DNA of 64,000 nt from Ceratotherium simum simum (GCF_000283155.1 NW_004454217.1:5954494-6018493), one strand, 5' to 3'. Positions 25,990 through 38,900 are shown, numbered from the stretch's first letter. Notes: a model not told the origin generated them from the letters alone. Program-made: numbers and translations.

Positions 25990-26590
25990 TGCCTCTATTT
26001 GCAAGACATGCAAAAAACTCTACTTCATCCCCATTAGGATGCCTATTATAAAAAAGAAAAAGAAAGAAAAGAACAAGTGTTGGAGAGGATATGGAGAAAT
26101 TGGAACATTTATGCCTTGCTGATGGGAATGGAAAAGGGTGCAGCTACTGTGGAAAACAGTATGGCGGCTTCTCAAAAAAATTAAACATACAATTACCATA
26201 TGATCCAACAATTCCACTGCTGGGTATATACCCCAAAGAACTGAAAGCAGGAACTCAGACACTTGTACACCAATGTTCATAACAGCATTATTCACAAGAG
26301 CCAAAATGTGGAAACAACCCAGATGTTCATCAACAGATGAATGGGTAAACAAAATAGGGTATGTATGTACATTGTGTGTGTGTGTATATATATATGTACA
26401 TATACAATACATATTATTCAAACTTAAAAAGGAATGAAATTCTGATACATGCTACCACATGGGTGAAACTTGAAAACATTACTCTGAGTGAAATGAGCCT
26501 GACACAACAGGATAATTATTGTATGCTTCCACTTATATAAGGTACACAGAACAGGCAAATTCATGGATAGATTTATGACTGTTGATGTTG
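25990..26590 (+). mobile_element. L1 3' portion, sense
   Basis: CCCCATTAGGATGCCTATTA, GGAGAGGATATGGAGAAATT, CCATATGATCCAACAATTCC, GGTATATACCCCAAAGAACT and CACATGGGTGAAACTTG are the classic L1 ORF2 3' end in sense orientation. A (GT)n(AT)n run lies at about 26370-26400. Confidence 0.93.
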
Positions 26591-26960
26591 ACTGAGGTCA
26601 CTGGGCTGAAGTAGTGTTTGTCAGTCTTCTCCACTGTAAAGTTACTCACCTCCCTCACTTCCATACGGTACTCTGGAAGGAAATCGTTCAGCGCGGCCCA
26701 CTTAAGAAGTGGGAAGTTATGCTTCCTCTCCTTTAGGGTGGAGTAGCTATATAATTTATCTGGAATTCTTCTGCACAGGAGACTTGTCTCTTCTTATTAT
26801 TTATTAATTTATTATTATTTATTATTCAATCATTTATATCAGTGTGGACTCTTTTATATTTTGAGTTATAGTCCAATACTATTTTGTTTATTTTGTTGCT
26901 CAGATTGTTCCAGCTTTGGCCATTGGGAGTGTTTTCAGTTGGCAGTTGGGAGTTTTTTTG
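26591..26960. mobile_element. probable old L1 3' UTR piece
   Basis: TTGTTGCTCAGATTGTTCCA and TTTGGCCATTGGGAGTGTTT are words found in old mammalian L1M 3' regions. The left part (26591-26760) is not recognised. Confidence 0.45.
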
Positions 26961-28850
26961 TTTTTGTTTTGTTGTTAATTAGGTTTTTTAGAGCAGTTTT
27001 AGGTTACAGAAAAACCGAGTGGAAAGTAGAGAGAGTTCCCATATACCTGCTTCCAGCCCTATTTCCCTCCACCCCAAGTTTCCCCTATATGGACATCTTA
27101 CATTAGTGTGATGTATTCATTACAATTGATGAGCCAATATTAATACATTATTATTAACTAAAATCCTTAGTTTACATTAGGGATCACTCTTTGTCTTGCA
27201 CCTTCTATGGGTTTTGACAAACGTGCAATGACATATAAGGTTCCCCTATGTCTTTTCATGGCTTGATAGCTCATTTCTTTCTTTTTTTTTTTTAATTCTG
27301 GTAAAATATACATAACATAAAATTTACCATTTTAACCATTTTTAACTGTACAGTTTAGTAGTGTTAAGTATATTCACATTGTTGTGCAACCAATCTTTTC
27401 ATCTTGCAAAACTCAAACTCCATGCTCATTAAACAACAACTCCCCATTTCCCTCTTCCCACAGTCTCTGGCAACCACCCTGCCACTTTCTGTCTCTATCA
27501 GTTAGACTACTCTAGGCAACTCATCTAAGCAGAATCATACAGTATTTATCTTTTTGAGACTAGCTTATCTTACTTAGCATAATATCCTCAAGGTTCATCT
27601 GTATTATAGCATGTGTCAAAATTTCCTTCCTTTTTAAGGCTGAATAGCATTTCATTGTATGTATGTACCACATTTGGTTTATCCATTCATCTGTCAACAG
27701 ACACTTGAGTTGCTTCCTTTTTTGCTATTGTGAATAATGCTATGATGAACATGGGTGTACAAATATCTCTTTGAGACCCTGCTTTCAATTCTTTTGGGTA
27801 TATACCCAGAAGAATAATTGCTGGATCACATGGTAATTTTAATTTCTTTAGGAACTTCCATATACTTTCCAGAGCAGCTGCACCATTTTACATTTCCACC
27901 AACAGTGCACAAGTGTTCCAATTTTTCCATATCTTTGCCAACACTTGTTACTTTGTTTTTTTTTTTTAATAGTCACCATCCTAATGGGTGTGTGGTGGTA
28001 TCTCCTTGTGGTTTTGACTTGCATTTCCCTAATAATTAGTGTTTAGCATCTTTTCATGTGCTTGTCCATTTGTATATCTTCCCTGGAGAAATGTTGATAG
28101 CTCATTTCTTTTTATGGCTGAATAGTATTCCATTGTATGGATGTACTACAGTTTGTTTATCCATTCACATACTGAAGGACCTCTTGGTTGCTTCCAAGGT
28201 TTGGCAATTATGAATAAAGCTTCTATAACAATTGGGCACAGGTCTTTGTGTGGACATAAGTTTTCAACTCATTTGGGTAAATACCAAGGAGCATGATTGC
28301 TGGATCATACAGTAAAAGTATGTTTAGTTTTGTAAGAAACCACCAAGTTGTCTTCCCAAGTGGCTGTACTGTTTTCCATCCCTACCAGCAATGAATGAGA
28401 GCTCTACATCCTTGTCAGCATTTGATGTTGTCAGTGTCTTGGATTTTAGCCATTTTAATAGGTGTGTAGTGGTAACTCAGTTGTTTTAATTTGCATTTCC
28501 CTAATGACATATGATGTTGAGCATCTTTGCATATGCATATTTGCCATCTGTTTATCTTCTTTGGTCAGGTGTCTGTTCAGATATTTCTACCCATTTTTCA
28601 ATTGTGTTGTTTTCTTATTGTTGAGTTTTGAGAGATTTTTGTGTATTTTTGATACCAGTCCTTTATTAGATATGTGTTTTACAAATATTTTCTCCCAGAT
28701 TGTGGCTTGTCTTCTCATTCTTTTAACAGTAATTTTCACAGAGCACAAGTTTTTTGCTTTAATCAAGTCCAACTTACCAATTTTTTCTCTCATGGGTTGT
28801 GCTTTTGGTGTTGCATTTTGTTGGAAGGTTTTTAATTGCTAATAATTATT
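26961..28850 (-). mobile_element. L1 3' portion, antisense (host of a nested L1)
   Basis: TTAGAGCAGTTTTAGGTTAC and GAGAGAGTTCCCATATACC at the left, then ATGGCTGAATAGTATTCCAT, TTGGGTAAATACCAAGGAGC and TGTTGAGCATCTTTGCATAT after the insertion, form one antisense L1 interrupted at 27281-28093. The tail to 28850 is ORF2. Confidence 0.92.
27281..28093 (-). mobile_element. L1 3' portion nested in another L1, with 18-bp target-site duplication
   Basis: TTGATAGCTCATTTCTTT occurs at 27263-27280 and again, identically, at 28094-28111. Between them is a T-run followed by an antisense L1M-type 3' end (AACATAAAATTTACCATTTT; CATTTCATTGTATGTATGTA; GGGTATATACCCAGAAGAAT; TAATGGGTGTGTGGTGG). At 813 bp it is 5'-truncated. 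The duplication shows it inserted after the outer L1. Confidence 0.95.
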
Positions 28851-29150
28851 AATTCAATTAAAAATAGGTACAAGATTATTCAGAATTCTATGTCTTCTTA
28901 ATTTAGGTTTAGTAATTTACATCCTTTAATAAATTTGTTCATTTCATCTAAGTCGTTGAATTTATTGGCATAAAGTTCATAACAATATTCTTTTATTATC
29001 CTTTTAATATCTGTAGGATTGTCCTTATGTCTCACTTCATTTCTGATTTTGCTAATTTGTGTCTTTTTTTCTCATTAATCTGGATAGAGGTATATCGCTC
29101 TTACTGATCTTGTCAAAAAATGTTGTTTTATACATTTTATCCAGTTTTCT
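28851..29150 (-). mobile_element. old L1 fragment, antisense
   Basis: TTAATATCTGTAGGATTGTC and CTCACTTCATTTCTGATTTT are antisense L1 ORF2 words. It is probably a separate older copy. Confidence 0.65.
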
Positions 29151-29169
29151 AGTTGCATAAAGAGGAGCT

Positions 29170-29640
29170 TAAGTCTGGTCCTGTCACTCCATTATGGCTT
29201 CAAGTCAAAGTGTCAGGGTGATCTCTTAAACTGCACACACCTTCAACGGCTTCCCTAGGTTCTTAAAAGCCCAAATCTTTGACTCACACGGCTTTGCAAG
29301 GCCTAGTGCCAGCTCTTTTGCTTTGTAGCCACATTAGCCTTTTAGTTCATTGAAAATCGGGTGTTTTCTCCTATCACAGGGATCTTAGTGAATGCTGTTA
29401 CCCCTGTGCAGAACAATTCACCATGCTTTCATTCTCGTTAATATGTTTTTTTCAGATCTCAGCTTAAATCACATTCCTCAGGGTAGTCTCCCCTAAAACC
29501 CCAAATTAAATGTTACATGTTTTCATAGCTCCCTATTTTTTATTTCATATAATCATCACAATTCACAATTGCATTTATATTTTTAAGAGAGAAATTGTCT
29601 ATTTTTGCTCCTTAGTGCATATTTTATGTCCAACACTTAA
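29170..29640 (+). mobile_element. L2 portion, sense
   Basis: Words typical of L2 3' ORF2/UTR: CACCTTCAACGGCTTCCC, TTTGCAAGGCCTAGTGCC, CAGATCTCAGCTTAAATCAC, TCCTCAGGGTAGTCTCCCCT. Confidence 0.7.
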
Positions 29641-31149
29641 AACTCAATCCTTGGGATTAGGCACTAAAGTACTTGAGTGAAAAGATGCTCAGTTCACTAA
29701 GGATGTGGAACTTTTTCTCAATTCCTCTGCCTATATACAAGATTATCATATGAATTTAGTTACGTTGCAAAATACTTGGATCCTGCTGCAGTCTCTACTT
29801 AGAATTCTCAACCAGTAGACAGCAATTTTGCTTCAGGTTCTTAAATCTCCCAAGTTAATATTTTCTACAATCTCTTTTCTAATTCCTAGTTTCCTCTTTT
29901 CCTAAATTTTCCCAATGAGATTGACTTATAAATATTTACTTGAACCAAAAATCTCAAGGTTGAGGAAAATCTATAATGGAAGTAAATCCACTTACACAAA
30001 AATTTTGTGTAAGAATCACTTTTGATTAAGGAGAGATTGTTGTTTATCCACAACATTATGAGCTAAATAAGGCTTTACAACCTGCCTTGAAGTTCACTGG
30101 AAAAAGCTCCTAGTTTCAACATATTTATAAACAAACTTTTAGAACACAAACTATCCTTAAATATGAGTTATATTCTGTGACGCACATGGCTATTTTAATT
30201 TTCAGTTGTCAGCTTCTAAACATTTCTCTATTTAACATTTCATGGAGATAAGAACACTGTTATTTTTAAGATTAATAATTGTTCTCATTCTTAAAAGATT
30301 TTTAACACTTTTACATCTAAGCTTTTTGCTAGCTTTATTTCCAATTTAAAAAATTATCTTTCAAATTAGTGTTCTGAAATTCTTGAGGAAATGACTAAAT
30401 GTTTTTAATCCATATTTTAATAAGTCATTTTTCTAAAAATGTATAAATATTTCTTTCCCCTTCGGAACTAGTATGAGCTAGAAAATGTTGAATGCAATAG
30501 TGAGAATAAAACTGTCTCTCTTAAGGAACAAATACACGATTCCCAAATGGCTATGATTTTTATATGTCTCTGTATTTCAAAGGGATGCCTTGGAAAGAGT
30601 GAAGGCTTACAGAGAGTGGTGGTAGTGTAAAATCAATACGTCTGTCTCATTTGACTCATTTTAAATAAACAACTCTATGTAGATAATACCATTTAAATTA
30701 CCAGCACAGAACTTTAAAGGGAAGTGAAGGGGGGAATTAAAATCAAGATGTTGGTTGTAGATTATTCCATTTTACAATGGATGCCCCAATTTTTAAACAG
30801 TTGAATTGACACTATTGTATTTAGAAATAATCTTAATAATTTCATAGTTTACTCAATTTTTTCTTAGTTATATTTCAAAATATCTCATATATATGTATAT
30901 GAATAAGAAAAGTTCAACTTTAGGAACAGAATTAATTAACTATTTTAGCTTTCAATGATTAAGATGATGTAAAAACCAGGAAAAACAATACTTTTGAAAA
31001 AACAGACTTCAAAAAATTCTGAAATTGAAACTTTTTCATCTGCTTGACTTCAACTTTGTAACACTAAAATGGAAAGTGCCCATATGCGTAGGAGTATGAG
31101 CCACCTACATCTACATTACCCACCCCAAAAGAAGAGAGAAAGGACAAAA
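29641..31149. other. intergenic stretch just downstream of the inferred FOXN2 3' end
   Basis: AT-rich, without a repeat or gene I can name. Confidence 0.4.
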
Positions 31150-31165
31150 ATGTTATAAAACAAGG

Positions 31166-31171
31166 TTTATT
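31166..31171 (-). promoter_or_regulatory. candidate distal poly(A) signal AATAAA of FOXN2
   Basis: On the minus strand CTGAATAAACC is followed within about 40 nt by a GT/T-rich stretch (CCTTGTTTTATAAC, then TTTTTGTCC and TTTTGGGGTGGG). This is a plausible cleavage and polyadenylation layout at the end of the inferred 3' UTR. Confidence 0.5.
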
Positions 31172-33490
31172 CAGCAATACTTTATCATAATGAATTGCAT
31201 CTCTTTGGTAAAAATAAACTTTATAAACATTTTAATAATCAGAGATTAGATACAAAAACTAAACATCTCTTGTTTTTAATATGAGCAAAGACTGGCAACT
31301 GAGAAGTGGTTCACTTGTGGCTGGTCATCTACTGGCAGTTTTAACTCAAACTCAGGGCAATTTTTATGCTACATTAGAAAAGAGGATAAAAGAAACAGTT
31401 TACTAAACTCAAATTTCTTGAATCAGAAAGCATTCTTACACTTTCATTTAAAAATAAATAATAGTTACAGTGAATTGGCAATTATACATTTTTATACACT
31501 ATATGATGGCAACATAATACTTTAAAATTAAGCACTTAGTTTAATAAGAAATGTACAATTTTAAAAACAAATTTTGACAATGGCACTGGCAGTTAGATGC
31601 AAATGTGCTTTAAGAAAAAATGGCAGGTATAACATTAAAATACTTTTGTCTCTCAATAAATATTTTGACTACATCATTAACATATTGAAGTAAACTTTGT
31701 TTAAATCAAAGCTTACACATTGCAAACTAACAAAAAATTATAAAATATATGTAAACCAGAAAGCCTCAAAGTTTCTTTTAAACGCTATGGTCTTCACAAA
31801 AGGTTGTTGTTACTGTAGTACTTAAGACAGTAGTCTTTACAGCTTTGTGAAGTATTCACATTTGTTGCTTAAATTGCTGGGAAAGGCCTCATGGTCTACC
31901 AAGACACACACATTCCTTCCTTAACACTTGGTCTAGCTTTCAATTCATGCTAACATATTTAACTGACCATCTAGTATGAACCCTTTACATAATGCCTCAG
32001 AAAGTAGTAAAAGAAAAAATATATATATTCTAAACTTCACTATATACAAAGAAATCTAAGTTAAGAGAAGTCATGCTGGCTATAAGGAGGACAGGAAAGG
32101 CTCAAAGGTGGAAAATAGGTGATCCACCAACAATGAGTTTTTCCTTGAATACAAGTGATGTTTTCTTTCTCTGAATTTGAAAAGTAAAATATTAACTAAT
32201 TTAGTAATATATTGCACAAATAAGTTTCAAAAATATATATTCAAGAAACACTGATTCTATCTGGGATGTGAAAGATGAAGATTAACTGTGCTGAGTCAAA
32301 ACTTTTACTAGGGATCTCTTATAAACTGGAATTGGTTCTAACAATTTATATTGATGTAAGGCAATCTAGTGCTTAGTTTAAATCACAGTTTCAAAGTATG
32401 TTGGAAAATACATAACCTCTCCAGGATTGCCAAATTGTTTTTATTATAGTAAAATTTGTTATCAATATATTATTGGAAATACAATTTCCAGTCCATAGGA
32501 CTTGAAATGACTTTCCTTAATTGGGGTGGTTATTAGCCATGTTTTTATCTCAACACACCTGAGGAATGGGATCATAATGTCTATGGAAGTAATGGGAGAC
32601 CATAATTAAAAAGGTTCCTCCCCTTGAAAATAACTGCCTTGGTAAATCAGCAAATAGAAAGTGATGCACTGAATTCTGAACAAGAATTAAGTGTAAAATA
32701 CCATGTAACTTCTTCCTGTTGGCTTTTAGTGCAAAAGTGTTTATTGTCCTTGCTAGTGATGAATATAAAGTAAACTTTTAAATTTGTGGTAAGAGTATAT
32801 GAAGGAGAGAAAAATCAAGTTTAAAGAGTTATTGTTATTTATATCAAGACAAAATAATTTTTAAGATCTCTATTAGAACTGAGAACAAGTCTCCCCCTCC
32901 TTATCTTAGATCATTTTCCTTTACTTACAAAGAGTAATTATCTAATGGACAGAAACCAGAGAGAACATCTGTGGTAGAAAATTTCAGTAGAACAAAATAA
33001 ACTAGAACCATATCATTGAAACAATGTTACTAAGGTCTATCAAGAGGGCCATGGTAAATAGCTTAAAAATATTGTTATTAAAATGCTTTTTATAATCTGT
33101 GTACTATTTATACTGTGGTAAAAGCAATATTTTGTGTTATAGTCACTGTCTACAGTAAAAACTGTTCACTTGGGTTAGCCATTTTCTGTAGCAGATGTGA
33201 CACATATGAACAAAAAGTCCAAATACCACATCCTGCATACTTACGGACTATTTTCATTATCAACAAATTTAAAAATTACTATATTTCAACAGCACCAATT
33301 CTATTAATGTGGCTATCCAGGTTCAATTACAATTAACATGGAAACAGGACAGATGTTGCTATCCCTGGCTTAACATTTTGCCAACTGAAAAAGATGTTTT
33401 CGTTATGCTTCTCATCTGATAGTTTTGCCCAAATAAAATTCAGAAGTTAAAATTCAAAAGTTTCTTTTTTCTCTCAGAAAAAAATATCCT

Positions 33491-33678
33491 GGGCCGGTCC
33501 GTGGCCTAGTGGTTAAGTTTGGCATGCTCCACTTTGGCAGCCCAGGTTTGGTTCCCGGGGGCAGACCTACACCCCTTGTCAGTGGCCATGCTATGGCAGC
33601 GACCCACATATAAAACAGAGGACGACTGGCACAGATGTTGGCTCAGGGTGAATCTTCCTCAGCAAAAAAAAAAAAAAA
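33491..33678 (+). mobile_element. ERE-type SINE in the FOXN2 3' UTR
   Basis: A GGGCCGGTCC head, GTGGCCTAGTGGTTAAGT box, GGTTCCCGG B-box-like segment, ACCCACATATAAAA centre and ATGTTGGCTCAGGG tail, ending in a poly(A) run. It is antisense to FOXN2, so the mRNA would carry its complement with an internal U-run. Flanking duplications are weak. Confidence 0.9.
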
Positions 33679-34633
33679 TCCAAGAAAATGCTTTATAGTT
33701 ATAGAAACAGCTGAAAGTAACAAACCAAAATCATGAGCCTGTGTGTCTATGCATGTAAATATGTATATATGAAATTATCAGAAAAATGAAAATAAGGTCA
33801 TTGTCCATGAAACAGTATGTAGCATGAGCTAAGACTGAACTTTTGGAAAGTTGCTTCCACCATTGTAAAAAAAATAAATGGAATGAATAAGTCTAGTTTT
33901 ATTAGTATCCCTTGTTCTTTCTGAATAATACAAACTATACAAATACTAGGAAAAAATGTCTCATATAAGCAGATCTGTTCAAATACTTAAAACACCTTAA
34001 TCAACGCACGTTTGGAACAGTAATATAAATTTTTTAGCATGGATTAATGGCACATAACATGTAGTACAGTGCCTCCTCAAAAGGGTGTATTGTATAAGAT
34101 TTAATTTTATAAAAATTTTGAAATCCATGAAGGTACTTTGTCTCTATACTCTTGTTAAATACTTTTAAATTTAATTAAGTATACATCAAATTTAATTCAT
34201 ACAAAGCTTAGACAGAAGGCTTTCCCTAAAATGATCTACCTTTATTTATGATGACATAAGTAATAAGTACTCAAAATGTTTACATTAGATTATACTCCAT
34301 TCCTACTACAAGATTCTCAGAACACAGTACATTTAACAAGCAAATGCAAGATTCTCTTATTGCAAAGGTGTGTCAAAATGGGTGTTAACTCCATCACACA
34401 TTCTATGGCTATATCCTCTCATTTGATAGTTTCTACTCAACAAAGACAGCTAGTGGCTAAAATTTAAACATAGTTGCAAAGCACTAAGAGAAAGAACTAA
34501 AGGCCCCAATAAATGCTATGCAACATCTGGGAAGTAAAAAAAGTTCAAATATAATATTGTAATAAGAATTGGAGTGTTCTTAGATGAAATTACACCACAA
34601 AATGCCTTTTCTAAATCAGAATTCTTTGCTGCA

Positions 34634-34839
34634 CAGTCACGTGCCACATAACATTTCAGTCAATGATGGACTACATACATATACAAGTGGTCCCATAAGA
34701 TTAGTACCATATAGCCTAGGTGTGTAGCAGGCTATACCATCCAGGTTTGTGTAAGTAGACTCTATGTTTGCACAACAATGAAACGGGCTAATGATGCATT
34801 TTTCAGAATATATCCCCGTCATTAAGCAACACATGACTG
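34634..34839. mobile_element. Tigger-like (TcMar) DNA transposon remnant in the FOXN2 3' UTR
   Basis: The terminal inverted repeats match: the left end is CAGTCACGTGCCACATAAC and the reverse complement of the right end is CAGTCATGTGTTGCTTAATG. Internal TATAGCCTAGGTGTGTAG and CTATACCATCCAGG words are typical of a pogo/Tigger-derived element. At 206 bp it is an internally deleted, non-autonomous copy. A TA follows the right end. The exact subfamily is not assigned. Confidence 0.8.
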
Positions 34840-35429
34840 TACTCTCTGCCTCTGTAACCAAAAGGAACTTTCTAGACATCTAGGATCTTTTTCAATTTAT
34901 ATTCAACTTTGGTCATGCTTCAACAAAAAATAATTAAAAACAAAAATTATGACAAGATAAAAAATCCAAATCTCTTCCTACTGGACTGCATGTGTCAGGA
35001 GAGAAGGATGCGAGAAAGACATCAGCGGAATTTTTAGCTGGATCAGCAACTATAGTTAATTACAGATTGGAAAAGAAAATGAAAAAAAGTTATGGAGTTG
35101 CCAATTCTTACATTTTTTAATGTAAAAGATTTTTCCTACAAGTTTAACACAGAGGCTGGGGATTTTTCTTATACAAAATTTTCAAATCTTGGAGACACTT
35201 ATCACAAAAATTATGCTTTTAGGACTTCACAAATTTATGGTTGGGCATGATCCTAACATCAATTATTTAATAAAAATTAAACAAACAAAAATGTTTTGAA
35301 ATAAACAATTAGCACCCCTCCCCCACCCTAAAAACAAAACAAGTCCATTATGGCTTTGATATCCCTTGTAAAGAATTAAGTAGAAGAATATTGCCACATT
35401 TTAAAATAATTTCACACTAACAGGTATTT

Positions 35430-35953
35430 CTATTTTTTCCGCTGCTTTTGATTTTGTGTTTTTGCAGTACTTATTAGGGAACCCAGACATGTACGAATTC
35501 CAGCAAGGTGGAGCAGAGATCCAGCTGCCTCTTTGAGCTCCTCATCAATTTCCTGACATGACTGTTTTCGCATCTTTTTGCCTGGCTGCCTTTTTTCAGA
35601 GGTATCTGCACAAGCCTGTGATGCATAGCCACTGTCTCCAAGAGGATCATCTTCATAATCAACATCTGTATCTTCTTCACTGTGAAATCCTTCACTGCCA
35701 TCACTTCCCACATGGCTACTCTTTGGGATAAATTCATACACCTCATCCACAGAAGACAGGGAAGACACACTAGACCTGGATGCACAACGCTGTGCTGCCA
35801 TGCTACTTGCACTGTAATTGTGGTCTTCTTTTGGATCAATGCTAGTGGCTAAAGAATCACTTTCTTGTAACCGCACAGCACCGGGATGATTAAATGCATT
35901 GCCGTAACTCCTCTTTTTTTGCATTGCTGTTTTAAGAGGAAGAGGCTTCTCAC
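35430..35953 (-). CDS. FOXN2: FOXN2 last coding exon (codons 259-432 and stop)
   Basis: The acceptor TTTTCCACAG precedes 35953, and the TAG stop is at 35432-35430. The exon encodes the C-terminal 173 complete residues: KKRSYGNAF motif (271-279), Ser-rich [13 protein letters not shown] (317-329), acidic [11 protein letters not shown], basic KKMRKQ, an amphipathic [15 protein letters not shown] segment (396-410) and the basic end KQRKK. The open frame continues upstream into intron to 36089, but the acceptor and the phase-correct Cys codon set the true exon edge. A second overlapping open frame (35474-35839) is a shadow. Confidence 0.96.
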
Positions 35954-38900
35954 CTGTGGAAAACACAACTTCCATCAATAGGTCAAATGCATGTGATTGC
36001 AAAAACAGGCCATTGAAAACTACTATATCACTTCTGACTAAGTGCTGTAGATTAGTAATGTTGTAGGTTTTTTTTTTCATGCAGACCATATCATCCTATA
36101 GGTATTAATCTGAAACATTTTTAACATTTTTAAATTTAATGACATGTCTTGACCTTTCCATGGAAAACATAATTTTTATTTTACATAAATTTTTTATTTA
36201 TATCCTACAGTGTATGACAATACCCAGTTCCCATACATAACACCTCATATTATCAATTATTTTAATTTTTCATAATCTCATGGACAAAAAAATAGTATCT
36301 CAATATTGTTTCATTTTGCATTTCCCTGATTTCTAGAGAAGCTGCATATCTTTTCAAGTGTGTGTTATCCATATATATTTCCTCCTCTGAGACTCACCTA
36401 TTCACATATTTTGCTGGCTCTTCTGTTGAACTGTTTTCTTATTTCTTACTTGTAGGATCCTTTTATATACATGAGTATATGTATTAACATTAATCCTTTG
36501 TTATATATAGTAAAAAAATACGTTCTCCTAGTGTTTTGCTTGTGTTACTTTTCTTAAACATATCTTTTGTTGTCAGAACTCTAAAATTTTGAAGTTCAAA
36601 TTTACCCATCTTTTCTTTTATGGATTTTACACGTTGTATCTTAAAGAAGGCTTTTCCTATTCCATGGTTATACTTTCCCATACTTTGATTTTAGCTTTCA
36701 TTTTTACTTTTAAATCTTCAAGCTTAATTTCTAAATATGCTCTTTATTTCTTCATTTCTTGGTCAATGTAAAAAGGTCTATCACGGCATTAACCTCACTC
36801 TCTCAACTGCTCACACAAACTAATGGAAATATAATAAAACAAAAACTAAGTAATTCAGATGAAAACAAAATTTAGCTGGAAAGGAGAAACTTTGCCTGTA
36901 ACATTTAAATATTTTGCATTTTAAATTACATTTGAAAAGGTACTCACAAAAATGTATTTTAAAAAGAAAAGCATGATTGCTTACATTCTAAAATTCCTTG
37001 TTCTATAGAAGTATTTAAAAGCATCATTGCAGTGGCAGCATCAATATCAGATTCTGAAAAAGGAACAGTGTGACAATATTAATGTTCTTTATAACACAGA
37101 GGCTATTATAAGTATCTGCATGCACCTAAAGGTAACCAATGTTAAGATTTTGGCATATATTCGTCTATTTAAAAAATATTTATATATATATATTAAACAA
37201 AATGAGACATGATTTTGCAATTTGCTTTTGTTCACTTAAAATTATGAACCGTTTTGTATAAAGGAGAATTGAGAGGTACTAGAGATAATAAAAGTTCTCT
37301 TCTTTGATTATTCACAATGAAAATATAAACCTGAACTGCATTTCAATACGGTTTGCCCCTAAATTAGCTAAGAATGTACACTAAGGCATTATTACTTTTT
37401 AGCGTTTTAAAAATATCCTTACCTATGCATGCATATCTGCAGTTATGAAGTACTGCATTAATTACATGCTAGTTACAGGGGATAAAAATATATGTAATTA
37501 GTATAAGTCCAGATCATGTGACTATATACAGTAAATGCTAAATTAATAATTATTGCTGGGACAAAAATATTAGTAATGTCTTTGGTTATAATTATATACA
37601 AGCCTACAAGTACTACAGAACTCAAACATAATTATGGGTATTCCATAAGAAAAATAGATTTTAAAAGGCTGGTAAAATCAGCAGGTTCTACTCCAGATAA
37701 GGTCATTACGCTCTTCTATCTAGTTTTTTACTCCAAGTTCCTCTCCATCTTGGTGATCTATTAGTCTGAATGACTATAATAGAATAAAAGTGAAATGTTA
37801 TAATCTAAAATGTGTAGGAAAAGTTAGAAAATGCTTATAAATTTTAGATTACAAAGGATAAGTTTAAAATAAGACTCAGATATGAAAACTCTCATTCCTA
37901 TCGCAAAGCTGGAAAATTTTTATTCCCCTAAAGTTTTCCATTTTACTTGTAGTATCTAATTATGAAGTTATTTTAGATAATAAAGCCATGAAGATATTGA
38001 CTTGTTTTCTCCCCAGCTTGACCACAAACTCTGTGAAAGCAGGAAATCTTACTGTTATTGACTTTAATAAACAGGCTTAAGTAAATCAGAAGATGGTTGC
38101 TATGAGGGAGCACATAATATTAAAGCTCTTTTCCCTTAAATAAAATGTGACTTCATGAAACAGAGTCTACATGAATGTCTTCCCAATTAGACTGTCAGCT
38201 TCTTTACAGTAGGAACCATGTCTTATCCTCTATGTTCCATAATGCCTGGAACAATAGTAGGTCCTTGATAAATGTGTAAAGAATAAGTATATTACATCTC
38301 TGTCCTCCTCCTTTCCTTAGACTAAGCTGATTATGACCAAATTACTAACATTGAGTACTTTCAATTGGCTTGGCAAGTTCTAAGTATTATTAACTCATCT
38401 AATCCTCACACCTTTATGATGTGGGTATTATCAGTATTTCCATCTTAAAGATGAAAAAATAGACACAGAGGGATCTCTAGGAATGATAGACATGGGATTT
38501 GAACCTCAGTAGTCTACCTCCAGAACCCACGCCTTCAATTTGTACTCTATCATCATCCCTTAATACTTACTAAGCATCCATGATTAGAGTAGGAAATTTT
38601 GCAGAAAATTACAGAATATACTGGAAATTCTCTATTCTGTTATTCATTCAGTAAATTGAGTTTTCTGTTATGAGCCTCACATCATTTCAGGCTGTGGGCA
38701 CAACTTGCACGGCATTATGCAAAAGCCCTAACAGAGAGATTCCTGCTTCATGAAATAATTTTTCTTTCAATAGAAAAAGGTCTAAAATGTTTTCAATTTT
38801 ATTTAAAAAAGTGAGGTAGTGGTGAGAGAGAGAATCTAACACTGAAACGCATTATAATAAGGAAAAATTTTCAGGAAATTTATAATCTTATAAATGAAGC

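Larger units (their letters stand above)
31150..35429 (-). other. FOXN2: FOXN2 3' untranslated region (inferred extent)
   Basis: About 4.3 kb of AT-rich sequence, mostly low in recognisable repeats, lies between the FOXN2 stop and a minus-strand AATAAA at 31171-31166. Two mobile elements sit in it: an ERE SINE (33491-33678) and a Tigger-like DNA element (34634-34839). Further TTTATT words (AATAAA on the minus strand), for example near 32739 and 34241, could serve as alternative poly(A) sites. The extent is inferred from the signal and from FOXN2 having a long 3' UTR in other mammals. I cannot confirm it without transcripts. Confidence 0.6.

Noticed and set aside
26370..26400. Short alternating GT/AT run as a CRISPR-like or special repeat
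   Set aside because: It is an ordinary microsatellite inside an L1, and no spaced direct repeats of array type exist anywhere in the window.
28462..28842. 126-codon open frame
   Set aside because: It reads the antisense strand of L1 ORF2 and is not a gene.
1..31149. Exons of a neighbouring gene such as PPP1R21
   Set aside because: No segment translates to a protein I recognise with splice sites. Synteny alone is not evidence that the gene reaches this window.
35474..35839. 121-codon open frame overlapping the last FOXN2 exon in another frame
   Set aside because: FOXN2 is clearly in the other frame, and this shadow shows no motif or start context of its own.
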